Of a DNA stretch of 64,000 bases, positions 16,986 to 24,503 are shown in pieces (position 1 is the first letter of the stretch; every line of letters starts with the position of its first letter). Origin of the DNA: Chloroflexota bacterium (GTDB taxonomy: Bacteria; Chloroflexota; Dehalococcoidia; Tepidiformales; Tepidiformaceae). Where the stretch lies: the NCBI GenBank assembly GCA_016191435.1, contig JACPOQ010000032.1, forward strand, positions 62,001 to 126,000, in the 5' to 3' direction. The notes under the pieces were generated by a model. It was not told the origin of the DNA. It made no database searches and saw only the letters and a list, made by a program, of their open reading frames with translations. The position numbers and the translations under genes were made by a program.

Positions 16986-17458
16986 CGCCGTACCCCGACG
17001 GCCAAGGCCCGGTCTTCCGCTGCACACGAGTCGGTGGGTCCGGCCCCTGCACCTGGATCGGGTACCCGGTCGAGTCCGACCGCTGCCCGGCCCATCCAAC
17101 ACGCGGTCCGCACAAGTTCGAGCCGCTGAACTTCGAAACCTTCAGCTTCCAGCCACTCTTCAACTACGCGGCCGGCTGCGGGCTCTGGCTCCAGCCGTCG
17201 GAGTTCATGGCGATGGGCTGCCGCGCCCGCCACATCGAGGGCGTGCCGGTCGTGTTCTTCGCCTACAAGCATTGCGACTCCCGGAACTACCTCCACCTCG
17301 ACGACCGCGGCCTGTCGGCGTGGACGGTGGGAGTCCCGCCCGAACCAGTACCGCCCTACAAGGCCGTGCAGCACGCGACGGGCATGGACCACCGTCACGA
17401 CGACGGCTGCCTGGCGGGGTCTCAGCTCGTCACCTCGCAGCGGCAGAAGGCCGGTTAA
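16982..17458 (+). CDS. Cys/His-rich hypothetical protein
   Basis: 158 residues. GTG at 16982 overlaps the DUF2958 stop; a GTG three codons earlier is possible. Six cysteines and several His (FRCTRVGGSGPCTWIG, RCPAH, AAGCGLWL, GCRARH, HCDSRNYLHLDD, HRHDDGCLAG) suggest one or two zinc sites. Aromatic-rich centre (NFETFSFQPLFNY). No family recognised. Confidence 0.6.
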   Translation: MTPYPDGQGPVFRCTRVGGSGPCTWIGYPVESDRCPAHPTRGPHKFEPLNFETFSFQPLFNYAAGCGLWLQPSEFMAMGCRARHIEGVPVVFFAYKHCDSRNYLHLDDRGLSAWTVGVPPEPVPPYKAVQHATGMDHRHDDGCLAGSQLVTSQRQKAG

Positions 17459-17709
17459 TGCCCACGCCCGACCGCCGCAACATCGACGCCGCCCGCGAGG
17501 CCGCTCTCCGCTTCCGCGAGCTCACCGCCCTCGGCGATGACCCGCGGCCACGCGTGGCGTGGATCGAGACGCTCTCCGATCTCCTCGCTGCGCTCCACCA
17601 TCTCGCCGACCACGAAGTCGGCCAGCATGTCTTTGCCGAGTGCCTCCGCCAGGCGGAGTTCAACTATACGTACGAGGCGGCCGATGACGACGAAGGAGAC
17701 CTCCGGTGA
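17458..17709 (+). CDS. Small helical hypothetical protein (83 residues)
   Basis: ATG at 17458 overlaps the previous TAA by one base. Almost entirely helical (IDAAREAALRFRELTAL, IETLSDLLAALHHLADHEV) with an acidic tail (AADDDEGDLR). No family recognised. Coupled to the next gene by a 4-base overlap. Confidence 0.55.
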   Translation: MPTPDRRNIDAAREAALRFRELTALGDDPRPRVAWIETLSDLLAALHHLADHEVGQHVFAECLRQAEFNYTYEAADDDEGDLR

Positions 17710-17951
17710 CCGCGCCGGTCGTCTACCTCGTCTCGCACGGTGAGGAAGGACACTTCGAGTCACGGGCGTGCGGCCAGTGCCGCGCCTTCCTGGCCGAACT
17801 CGCGCACCTTGACCGGCAGATGCTCGACCTCTGTGCCCAAGGCCTCGCCGAGGTCGTGAGCACCGACCACCGCGGCGAGCGGAGCTACCGGCTGACGTCT
17901 GCCGGCCATGACTGGCTGCGGCAGCAGACGCCGCCGAAGCGCAGCCGCTAA
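17706..17951 (+). CDS. Small hypothetical protein, possible winged-helix fold
   Basis: 81 residues, GTG at 17706. It starts with a strand and His (PVVYLVSHGEEGHFESRACGQC), then two helices, then SYRLTSAGHDWLRQ. That end resembles the wing and last helix of small winged-helix proteins, so DNA binding is possible but unproven. Two cysteines spaced CxxC could bind metal. Confidence 0.5.
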   Translation: MTAPVVYLVSHGEEGHFESRACGQCRAFLAELAHLDRQMLDLCAQGLAEVVSTDHRGERSYRLTSAGHDWLRQQTPPKRSR

Positions 17952-17965
17952 CAACGTCCACTGAG

Positions 17966-17993
17966 AGGGTGGTGGCACCGCAGCCGCCACCCT
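17966..17993 (+). terminator. Hairpin between small cassette genes
   Basis: An 11-bp stem AGGGTGGTGGC / GCCGCCACCCT (one G-T pair) closed by loop ACCGCA, 14 bases after a stop and 9 bases before the next ATG. No T tract follows, so it may act on translation or mRNA stability rather than termination. Confidence 0.45.
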
Positions 17994-18002
17994 ATTCGGT
18001 CC

Positions 18003-18671
18003 ATGAGTCACCAGCTCTCGCTCTTCGCGAACGAGACCGCGCTGCCCATCCCTGGGTGGCGCGGGATGACACCGCCGGAGATATCCGAAGCGGCGCCCGA
18101 CGGTTACCACCTCGACCTCGGCGGCGAAGAGCCCGTCGACGAGGCCGATGAACGAGCCAACACCGATACCAACAGCGACGAGGCCGAAGCGGATGCCCGT
18201 TTCAGTCCGCGCGAGTGGGCGCCGTACTGCGCCGACACCATCGCCCTCCAGGGGACGATCCGGAAACCAGCAAGCCGGCTCGATGCGCTCTGGGTGTGCA
18301 CGGGTTCGAGCGGCCGTGCAAGCGACCGGTGCGAGCGAACGGCGCACGTCTACCGCGTCGTGCTGCTCGCCGAGTACGCCAGCCCGCACCCCGACCTGCC
18401 GCTGTCCTATCGCGAGCACAACGCCCTCCCGACGGACCACCCGTTCCGCTGGGGCTACGAGGGGATGCTCGTAACCTGGCAGCGCAAACCCCACGTCCTC
18501 ACGGACGAGCATGCGGTGTTCAGCCACCCCTACATCCCCGACCCGAGCGGACACGGCTACCTGCCCGACCCGGACTGGTATCCGAACGACAACGACGCCA
18601 TCCGGACGGACCGGAACCCCTGGCGCGACGACCCAAACGCCTGGCAACCGGCGAGGAGGTTAATGGAATGA
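18003..18671 (+). CDS. Hypothetical protein, Trp/Pro-rich
   Basis: 222 residues, ATG at 18003. It begins SHQLSLFANETALPIPGWRGM, followed by an acidic low-complexity segment (GGEEPVDEADERANTDTNSD). The folded part is rich in Trp, His and Pro (SPREWAPYCADTIAL, YREHNALPTDHPFRWGYEGMLVTW, PDPDWYPNDNDA). The opening 'QLSLF' resembles a clamp-binding motif (QLxLF); that is only a suggestion. Stop overlaps the next start (ATGA). Confidence 0.55.
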   Translation: MSHQLSLFANETALPIPGWRGMTPPEISEAAPDGYHLDLGGEEPVDEADERANTDTNSDEAEADARFSPREWAPYCADTIALQGTIRKPASRLDALWVCTGSSGRASDRCERTAHVYRVVLLAEYASPHPDLPLSYREHNALPTDHPFRWGYEGMLVTWQRKPHVLTDEHAVFSHPYIPDPSGHGYLPDPDWYPNDNDAIRTDRNPWRDDPNAWQPARRLME

Positions 18672-18934
18672 CCAACGCCGACATCCTGGAGCGTGCCGCT
18701 CGCGCGGTCGTGCGCTCCGCCGACCACGAGGCGAGCTTCTACGAAGCCCAGACGCCCGTCGAGGACTGGGCACTCGACGCCCTCGATGCTGCTCTTAGCG
18801 CGGATTCGGCCAAAGCGGAACACCTGCTCCATCAGTACGAAGGCGCCGACTGGGAGCAACGCCGCGAGTACGCCTTCCCGGACCTGTGGGACGAGGAATG
18901 CCGCACGACTGCCCCCGCTGCGAACGTCCCCTGA
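18668..18934 (+). CDS. Small helical hypothetical protein (88 residues)
   Basis: ATG at 18668 overlaps the preceding stop, with GGAGG 12 bases upstream. Helical and acidic (MTNADILERAARAVVRSAD, VEDWALDALDAALSADSAKAEHLLHQYE). The last 12 codons overlap the next gene in another frame. No family recognised. Confidence 0.5.
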   Translation: MTNADILERAARAVVRSADHEASFYEAQTPVEDWALDALDAALSADSAKAEHLLHQYEGADWEQRREYAFPDLWDEECRTTAPAANVP

Positions 18935-19101
18935 CCGAGGACGGCCACCTGCGCTACTGCGACCGCTGCGCTTACGAGCCGCCGGAGAGCGCGAACCTGC
19001 CCGTCATCCCACCCACCGAGGACGATGGCGGCGAACTCACCAGCCCCGACGACCGGCGGACCGCCGAACCCGTAGTGGGCGCGTCCAGAGGCAACAGCTG
19101 A
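18898..19101 (+). CDS. Small zinc-ribbon protein (67 residues)
   Basis: ATG at 18898 with a GAGG site just upstream, overlapping the previous gene by 37 bases. The first 25 residues form a textbook zinc ribbon: CPRC (8-residue gap) then HLRYCDRC. An acidic, disordered tail follows. Adaptor or nucleic-acid-binding role possible; no family recognised. Confidence 0.55.
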   Translation: MPHDCPRCERPLTEDGHLRYCDRCAYEPPESANLPVIPPTEDDGGELTSPDDRRTAEPVVGASRGNS

Positions 19102-19691
19102 TGGAGTTGCTCACCATCCGCGCCGGCGGATTCAGCGCGACGGTCGACGGCTGCGCCCGAGACGCCGACGAGCTCTGGTTCGTCTCGATGCTCGGCCACC
19201 AGCAGGCGGTCCGTGCCATCTGGGCGCGGCTCGTGAAAGGCGAGGCTGCTTACCTGAGCGAGACGGAACTTGGCGGGCAGCCGGTCACGCTCGCCCGCGA
19301 AGCCTGGGGCACGTGGCGGTTCTCCGGATTGCGCCTGCCCTCCGGCTCCGCCTACCACGGGATGCTCGTGCCGGAACTCGCGGCTTACGCGGCCGACCGG
19401 CGCGACTTCCTCCTCCTCGCCCGCCAACAGGACGAGGCAGCCCACCTCCACTATCGCTTCCTCAATCGCCGCCTCGACCTGCCACTGCACCCGTCGTGGG
19501 CGGAGTGGCTCTGGGGACGCGGGATCGAGAACGGTGAGGTGGAGACGCTCACGTCGGTCGGCGTCCGCGCCTTCCGCTGCCGGCCCGAACCCGAAGCCCT
19601 CCGCGAGGACATCGGGCAGGCCGTTCGCCGCGGGGTCCTGTCGGTGCGAGCCGATGGGGCCGACGACAACATCGAACTCAGGGCCGCGTAG
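19101..19691 (+). CDS. Hypothetical protein of the cassette (196 residues)
   Basis: ATG at 19101 overlaps the previous TGA by one base. Pattern: N-terminal strand region (LLTIRAGGFSATVDGCARDADELWFVSML), a helix (QQAVRAIWARLVKGEAAYL), a strand pair around TWRFSGLRLPSGSAYHGMLV, then a helical centre (HLHYRFLNRRLDLPLHPSWAEWLWGRG) and a C-terminal helix/strand (GQAVRRGVLSV). No family recognised. Coupled to the methyltransferase gene by a one-base overlap. Confidence 0.6.
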   Translation: MELLTIRAGGFSATVDGCARDADELWFVSMLGHQQAVRAIWARLVKGEAAYLSETELGGQPVTLAREAWGTWRFSGLRLPSGSAYHGMLVPELAAYAADRRDFLLLARQQDEAAHLHYRFLNRRLDLPLHPSWAEWLWGRGIENGEVETLTSVGVRAFRCRPEPEALREDIGQAVRRGVLSVRADGADDNIELRAA

Positions 19692-20743
19692 TGGCTCGCC
19701 TTGAAGGCATCGCGAAGGCGGAGTACTACCCGACTCCGCCTTCGGTCGTCGAACGCGTAGCTGCGCTCGTCCGCCTCGCTCCATCCGCCCATCGCCGTGC
19801 GGTTCGCCTGCTCGACCCGTGCTGCGGGCCCGGCGCGGCACTGCGGCAGTTCGCCGACGCCCTTGGCGGAGGCGAAACGTACGGCATCGAGATCGAGCAG
19901 AACCGCGCCGCCGACGCACGGGCCGCGCTCGACCACGCCATCGCCGGGAGCGCATTTGCGGTCCGGCTTGGCCACGAAGCGTTCTCCTGCCTCTGGCTAA
20001 ACCCGCCCTACGACCAGGACGACGGCGGCAAGCGGCTGGAGCATAGCTTCCTCACGACGATCTCCCGGGCGCTCGCTCCTGGCGGGCTGCTCGTCTACAT
20101 CGTCCCGCAGGCCCGGCTCGCGCAGTCGGCCCGTTACCTCTCGACGCAGTACGAGCGAATGCGCTGCTACCGGTTCCACGACCCGGAGTACGCGGCCTTC
20201 CGGCAGTGCGTGCTCCTGGCCTACAAACGCTCTGGCCCCGCCATCGCCCCCGAAGCGAAGGCGCAGGTCGAAGTCTGGGCGACAGAACCGCTACCCGAAC
20301 TGCCCGTTGCTGGCAGCGAGTCCCCGACCTTCGAGGTCGCGTCGTTACCGGCCGGGCCGGTCACCTTCGCGTCACAGTTCTTCGAGCCGGAGGTCGCCGC
20401 GGCGGAAGCCCGGCAGCGCGGACTCTGGACCAACGTCGCGCTGATCGAGCGGTTCTGGCCGGCCGAGGACCGCACAGTCCGGCCACTCATGCCGCTTCGC
20501 CGCGGACACCTGGCGGTGCTCATCGCCGCCGGCTTCCTCAACAACATCCTCCTCGAGGACGGCTCGCGGCGCGTGCTCGTCAAAGGGCGCGTGACGAAGG
20601 TGAGCCGCCCAGTCGAATCGACCGACCCGGACGTCGAGGTCGAACGCGAGGTGCTCCGCACTTCCGTCGTGATGCTCGACCTTCGCACCGGCCGCTTCGA
20701 GGACATCGAACACGGAGGCATCGCATTGGAGGACGCAGCCTGA
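19691..20743 (+). CDS. DUF6094-type DNA adenine methyltransferase
   Basis: 350 residues, GTG at 19691. SAM-binding motif I LLDPCCGPGAALRQF (about residues 40-54) with Glu of motif II (YGIEIEQ), and catalytic motif IV WLNPPYDQD (about 101-109), the NPPY form used by N6-adenine methyltransferases. The N-terminal KAEYYPTPPSVVERV and the long C-terminal region match the mobile-element methyltransferase family called DUF6094. It may protect element DNA from host restriction or mark it. It directly precedes and overlaps the helicase gene. Confidence 0.85.
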   Translation: MARLEGIAKAEYYPTPPSVVERVAALVRLAPSAHRRAVRLLDPCCGPGAALRQFADALGGGETYGIEIEQNRAADARAALDHAIAGSAFAVRLGHEAFSCLWLNPPYDQDDGGKRLEHSFLTTISRALAPGGLLVYIVPQARLAQSARYLSTQYERMRCYRFHDPEYAAFRQCVLLAYKRSGPAIAPEAKAQVEVWATEPLPELPVAGSESPTFEVASLPAGPVTFASQFFEPEVAAAEARQRGLWTNVALIERFWPAEDRTVRPLMPLRRGHLAVLIAAGFLNNILLEDGSRRVLVKGRVTKVSRPVESTDPDVEVEREVLRTSVVMLDLRTGRFEDIEHGGIALEDAA

Positions 20744-22920
20744 ACCTGGTCCAGTTCATCGAGACCTTCCAGGGCGCCATCACCGACGCCGTTGTGAAGG
20801 CCTATCCCCCGCTCTACTCCGCCCACAACCGGGATGAGCTGGGTTTCGACCTGCGGCGCCTCGGGCGCCGCCCCATGGGCGCGCAGGCGGACGCAATCCG
20901 TGCCTGCGCGCTCTCCCTTCAACGCCATCGCGCCACCAACCTCGTCGGCGAGATGGGCACTGGCAAAACGACCATCGGGACGGCAGCCGCCGCGCTCGCC
21001 GGCTTCGAACGCGTCGTCGTGCTGTGTCCACCGCACCTCGTGCGGAAGTGGCAGCGCGAAGTGAAAGCGACCGTGCCGAGTGCCGGCGCGGTCATCGTCC
21101 GCAGCATCAGTGACCTGGAGCGCGTGCGGCACGCCGGCGGTTGGCCGCTGTTCGTCATCCTCTCGCGCGAGCAGGCCAAGCTCTCCTATCGCTGGAAGCC
21201 GGCTATCGTCACGCGGGTGGTTAGTGGAAGCCAGATGCTTCGCGACGAAGACGGGCTGCCGATGCGGCAGGTCTCATGCCCGGCGTGTTTCGCTCCCGTT
21301 GTAGACGACGAAGGTGTGCCACTGGAGGAGGCCGATCTTCGCCGCAAGAAGCTCAGCTGCGAGCGCTGCCACAGCCCGCTCTGGCAGGCGGACTGCCATG
21401 GGCCGCGCCGCTTTCCGCTCGCCGACTACATCGCCCGGCGCATGCCGGGCTTCTTCGACCTGCTGCTCATCGACGAGCAGCACGAGTACAAGGCTCGCGG
21501 CTCGGCCCAGGGGCTGGCCGCCGGCACGCTCGCCACCGCCTGCGGGGCAGTCCTCACGCTCACCGGGACGCTCATGGGCGGGTACGCGTCGACGCTCTTC
21601 TACCTGCTCTGGCGGTTCTCGCCGGGCGTTCGGGAAGAGTTCCAGTACAACGACGAGCCCAAGTGGGTCTCCCGCTACGGCATCGTCGAACGCATCACGC
21701 GCCGCAACGGCGACGACGATGCCTACGAAGATGGCCGCTCCAGCCGCCGGCGGAGCTACCGCACGCGCGTGGTCGAGAAGCCGGGCGTCTCGCCCGCGGT
21801 GCTCTTCCATTTAATAGGCAACACCGCGTTCCTCCGGCTCACCGACGTAGCCTCCGGACTCCCGGAGTACGCGGAGGAGGTGCAACTGGTCGGTCTCGAA
21901 TCGGGGCCGCCGGGCGAACCGTCACAGGCCTCGTACTACCGCAAGCTCGCCGGAGAGCTTGAAACCGCCGTCCGCCAGGCGCTGGCGACCGGCTCGAAAC
22001 GGCTGCTCGGCGCCTACCTGCAATCGCTCCTCGCCTACCCGGATGCCTGCACGAAAGGAGAGCAGGTCATCGATCCCGGGAGCGGCGAGGTGATTGCGGC
22101 TGTCCCGCCGCTACCAGCCGACCGCCACTATCCAAAGGAAGAGGCGTTGCTCGAACTCGTCGAGACGGAGCGCAAGCTCGGCCGCCGGGTGCTGGTCTTT
22201 ATCACCCACACGGCCAGTCGGGACATCTCGACGCGTCTGGAGTCCGTCCTCGGCGCCGGCGGCCACCGGGTCGCCAGCCTCAAAGCGGACACGGTCGCCC
22301 CCGAGCGCCGCGAGGAGTGGGTGGCGCGCAAGGTGAGGGAGGGCATCGACGTCCTGCTCGCCCATCCTCGCCTCGTCCAGACCGGGCTCGACCTCGTCGA
22401 TTTCCCCACCATCGTCTGGCACGAGGTCGAGTACTCCGTCTACACGATGCGCCAGGCCAGCCGGCGCTCCTGGCGCATCGGCCAACGTCTCCCGGTCCGC
22501 GTGCTCTACCTCGCCTACCGGGGCACCCTCCAAACGCAGGCGCTTACCCTCGTCGCGAAGAAGCTCCAAGCTTCACTCGCGGTCGAGGGCGAACTCACCG
22601 AAGACGGCCTCGCCAGCTTCGGCGACGACGGCGAAGACCTCCTCCTCGCCCTCGCCCGCACCCTGACGGAACAGGTCGAGGCTAGCGACGATTCGTTGGA
22701 GGGGCTGTTCGCTGGGCTGCAAGAGTCGGAGCGAGACCTGGAGGCTCCGTTGGGTGAGTCTGCCCTCGGTTCGGATGAGGCCTCCGACATCCGCGTCGCG
22801 CCAGAGGCGTCCATGCCGGAGGCGGCAGCCGAACCGCCCGTCGGCAGCACGCCTGCTGCGGAACCCACGGTGCTGGTGATGCCACGGCAAATGGCGGGAC
22901 AACAGCTGCGGTTGCTCTAA
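20740..22920 (+). CDS. SNF2/DEAD-type superfamily 2 helicase with zinc insertion
   Basis: About 726 residues. The best start is CTG at 20740: it overlaps the methyltransferase stop (CTGA) and sits 7 bases after GGAGG; no ATG/GTG/TTG lies near. Walker A GEMGTGKT (residues 70-77), motif Ia VVLCPPHLVRKWQREV, an inserted zinc ribbon (CPACFAP and CERCHSP), motif II LLIDEQHEY, motif III LTGTLMGGYASTLFYLLWRF, and motif VI QASRRSWRIGQ. The last is characteristic of SNF2-like enzymes. The acidic C-terminal tail (about 120 residues) ends QLRLL. Probable replication, repair or remodelling motor of the element. Confidence 0.88.
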   Translation: MNLVQFIETFQGAITDAVVKAYPPLYSAHNRDELGFDLRRLGRRPMGAQADAIRACALSLQRHRATNLVGEMGTGKTTIGTAAAALAGFERVVVLCPPHLVRKWQREVKATVPSAGAVIVRSISDLERVRHAGGWPLFVILSREQAKLSYRWKPAIVTRVVSGSQMLRDEDGLPMRQVSCPACFAPVVDDEGVPLEEADLRRKKLSCERCHSPLWQADCHGPRRFPLADYIARRMPGFFDLLLIDEQHEYKARGSAQGLAAGTLATACGAVLTLTGTLMGGYASTLFYLLWRFSPGVREEFQYNDEPKWVSRYGIVERITRRNGDDDAYEDGRSSRRRSYRTRVVEKPGVSPAVLFHLIGNTAFLRLTDVASGLPEYAEEVQLVGLESGPPGEPSQASYYRKLAGELETAVRQALATGSKRLLGAYLQSLLAYPDACTKGEQVIDPGSGEVIAAVPPLPADRHYPKEEALLELVETERKLGRRVLVFITHTASRDISTRLESVLGAGGHRVASLKADTVAPERREEWVARKVREGIDVLLAHPRLVQTGLDLVDFPTIVWHEVEYSVYTMRQASRRSWRIGQRLPVRVLYLAYRGTLQTQALTLVAKKLQASLAVEGELTEDGLASFGDDGEDLLLALARTLTEQVEASDDSLEGLFAGLQESERDLEAPLGESALGSDEASDIRVAPEASMPEAAAEPPVGSTPAAEPTVLVMPRQMAGQQLRLL

Positions 22921-22924
22921 TGAT

Positions 22925-22949
22925 GTAGGGGAGGTACTGCCTCCCCTAC
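22925..22949 (+). terminator. Intrinsic terminator ending the replication cassette
   Basis: A perfect 10-bp stem GTAGGGGAGG / CCTCCCCTAC with loop TACTG, 4 bases after the helicase stop, followed by CTCCTTCTTG and an eight-T run around 22968-22976. Confidence 0.8.
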
Positions 22950-23465
22950 TCCTTCTTGAGGGGGCTCTCTTTTTTTGTGTCTTTCGCGCCCTTCAACAAA
23001 CGCTCCTTCGCGGACGGGCCGCGCCAGGCGACGAACCTTGACCTACGCCTGCCGCGCCCGTTTCTGCTCGCTCAGAGGCGAAGAAGCGGCGCCTGCTCAG
23101 AGAGAGACGCAGACCAGCGCCAAGAGTGGGGGACTCAAAGAGCGGACCAATCACTCCGAGCCATCGCCTGGCAAGAACTAAAGTTGAAAGTCGCGAGCGC
23201 AAGCTCGAAGTTGTCCCCGGCCACCGTGACGCAAGGCTACGCGGGACCTGTCGATGGGTTCGTTGGGGAATTTGGCGAATCCCATTTAGGCAGCGACCCA
23301 GCAGCGTGTCAGCTGGCCACGACCTGCCCCGAGGGTAACCCTCAGTCTTCGCCTGTTCGAGGTATACGCCGAGTACACGGAATCTTGGCACTGGCGACCG
23401 GGCTAGCTTGACGGCCACGCGGCGAGCGGCAACGATCGAACAAAAGTTCTAGGGAGAGTGTTGCT
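22950..23465. other. 516-base gap between the cassette and the CBASS operon
   Basis: No gene supported. It starts with a T-rich stretch just after the terminator stem. Short open frames on both strands lack ribosome sites and recognisable motifs. The last ~60 bases hold the candidate CBASS promoter. Base composition is more mixed than in the cassette, and this may be an old junction between two acquired blocks. Confidence 0.5.
23408..23436 (+). promoter_or_regulatory. Candidate CBASS operon promoter
   Basis: TTGACG at 23408-23413, a 17-base spacer, then AACGAT at 23431-23436. The -35 is good, the -10 is weak. It lies 30 bases upstream of the first CBASS start codon, whose ribosome site is AGGGAGAG at 23451-23458. 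Confidence 0.4.
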
Positions 23466-24503
23466 GTGGCGAGGCTCCAGCCGTACTTCGCGGAGTTCAA
23501 CGACAACATCAAGCTGGGGGAGTACTCCGACAATCAGACCCTGCGAGACAAGCGCGACATCCTTCGCGCGAAACTCGACGAGAGGTTGCCGGTCGTCTTT
23601 GCCGCCCACGGGGAGGAGTGCCCCAAATACTACTTCCGCGATCCGGGGAGCTACCGGCTGCGCACGGGCGTCCAGCCGACGGACGGGGACTTCGACATTG
23701 ACCAGGGGCTGTATTTTGAGGTCGATCCCGCGGTCTGGAAGCCAGTGACGTTGAAGGAGCGTGTGTTCGAGGCGCTCGATGGGCACACGAAGAAGGTCGA
23801 GCTGCGTCGGTCTTGCGTGACCGTGTACTACCAGAAGGGCGGCGAGGACGAGTACCACGTGGACTTCGCGGTCAACGCGGACTGGAACGGGCAAACCGTC
23901 CTCGCCAAGGGCAAGAGCAACTCAGCTGCTGACCTCAAGTTCTGGGAGGAAAGCAACCAGGAGTCGTTGGAGAGCACCATCCTGGACCGCTTCGAACAAG
24001 ACGATCGCGCTCAGTTCCGGCGGTCGGCTCGCTACCTGAAGGAATGGAAGAACGAGCGATTCGCGAGCGCTGGGAATGGGGCTCCGCTCGGCATCGGTCT
24101 GACCATTGCTGTGCTCGACGACTTTCAGCCGAAGTTTGCCAGCGCTCTGTCGATGGAGCGCGACGATGCCGGCGCCCTGATTGATGTGGTGGATGCCATG
24201 CTCGATCGCTTCCGCGACACGGTTACGAACGAAGGAGATATCGAACGCCGGCTCGAGGTAAAATTGCCAGTAGGCCCACACAACGACCTCTTTGCTCGCA
24301 TGACTGCGAAGCAGATGGAGACCTTCGAAGGAAAGCTAACGGCCCTTCGCGAAGCACTCGATGACGCCATTGATGATGCAGATCCCCGCGCCGCCTGTCT
24401 GACTTTGCGAGGGGTATTTGGCGAAAGATTCCCGGTGCCGAGCGAAGAAGAAACCGCCAACAAGGCAGCGCGAGTGACGGTAGGCCATCATCAGAGTGCA
24501 TGA
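23466..24503 (+). CDS. CBASS CD-NTase (cGAS/DncV-like nucleotidyltransferase)
   Basis: 345 residues, GTG at 23466, 7 bases after AGGGAGAG. The nucleotidyltransferase core is intact: LRTGVQPTDGDFDIDQGLYF with Asp75/Asp77/Asp79 as metal ligands, and the third acidic strand DEYHVDFAVN (Asp133). The helical C-terminal half (AQFRRSARYLKEWKNERF, then ALIDVVDAMLDRFRD) matches the OAS1/DncV-type lid. On phage infection such enzymes make cyclic di- or trinucleotides that activate the effector. Pairing with Cap5 suggests the CdnG/cyclic-dinucleotide branch, but the product cannot be read from sequence. It overlaps cap2 by 4 bases (ATGA). Confidence 0.9.
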   Translation: MARLQPYFAEFNDNIKLGEYSDNQTLRDKRDILRAKLDERLPVVFAAHGEECPKYYFRDPGSYRLRTGVQPTDGDFDIDQGLYFEVDPAVWKPVTLKERVFEALDGHTKKVELRRSCVTVYYQKGGEDEYHVDFAVNADWNGQTVLAKGKSNSAADLKFWEESNQESLESTILDRFEQDDRAQFRRSARYLKEWKNERFASAGNGAPLGIGLTIAVLDDFQPKFASALSMERDDAGALIDVVDAMLDRFRDTVTNEGDIERRLEVKLPVGPHNDLFARMTAKQMETFEGKLTALREALDDAIDDADPRAACLTLRGVFGERFPVPSEEETANKAARVTVGHHQSA

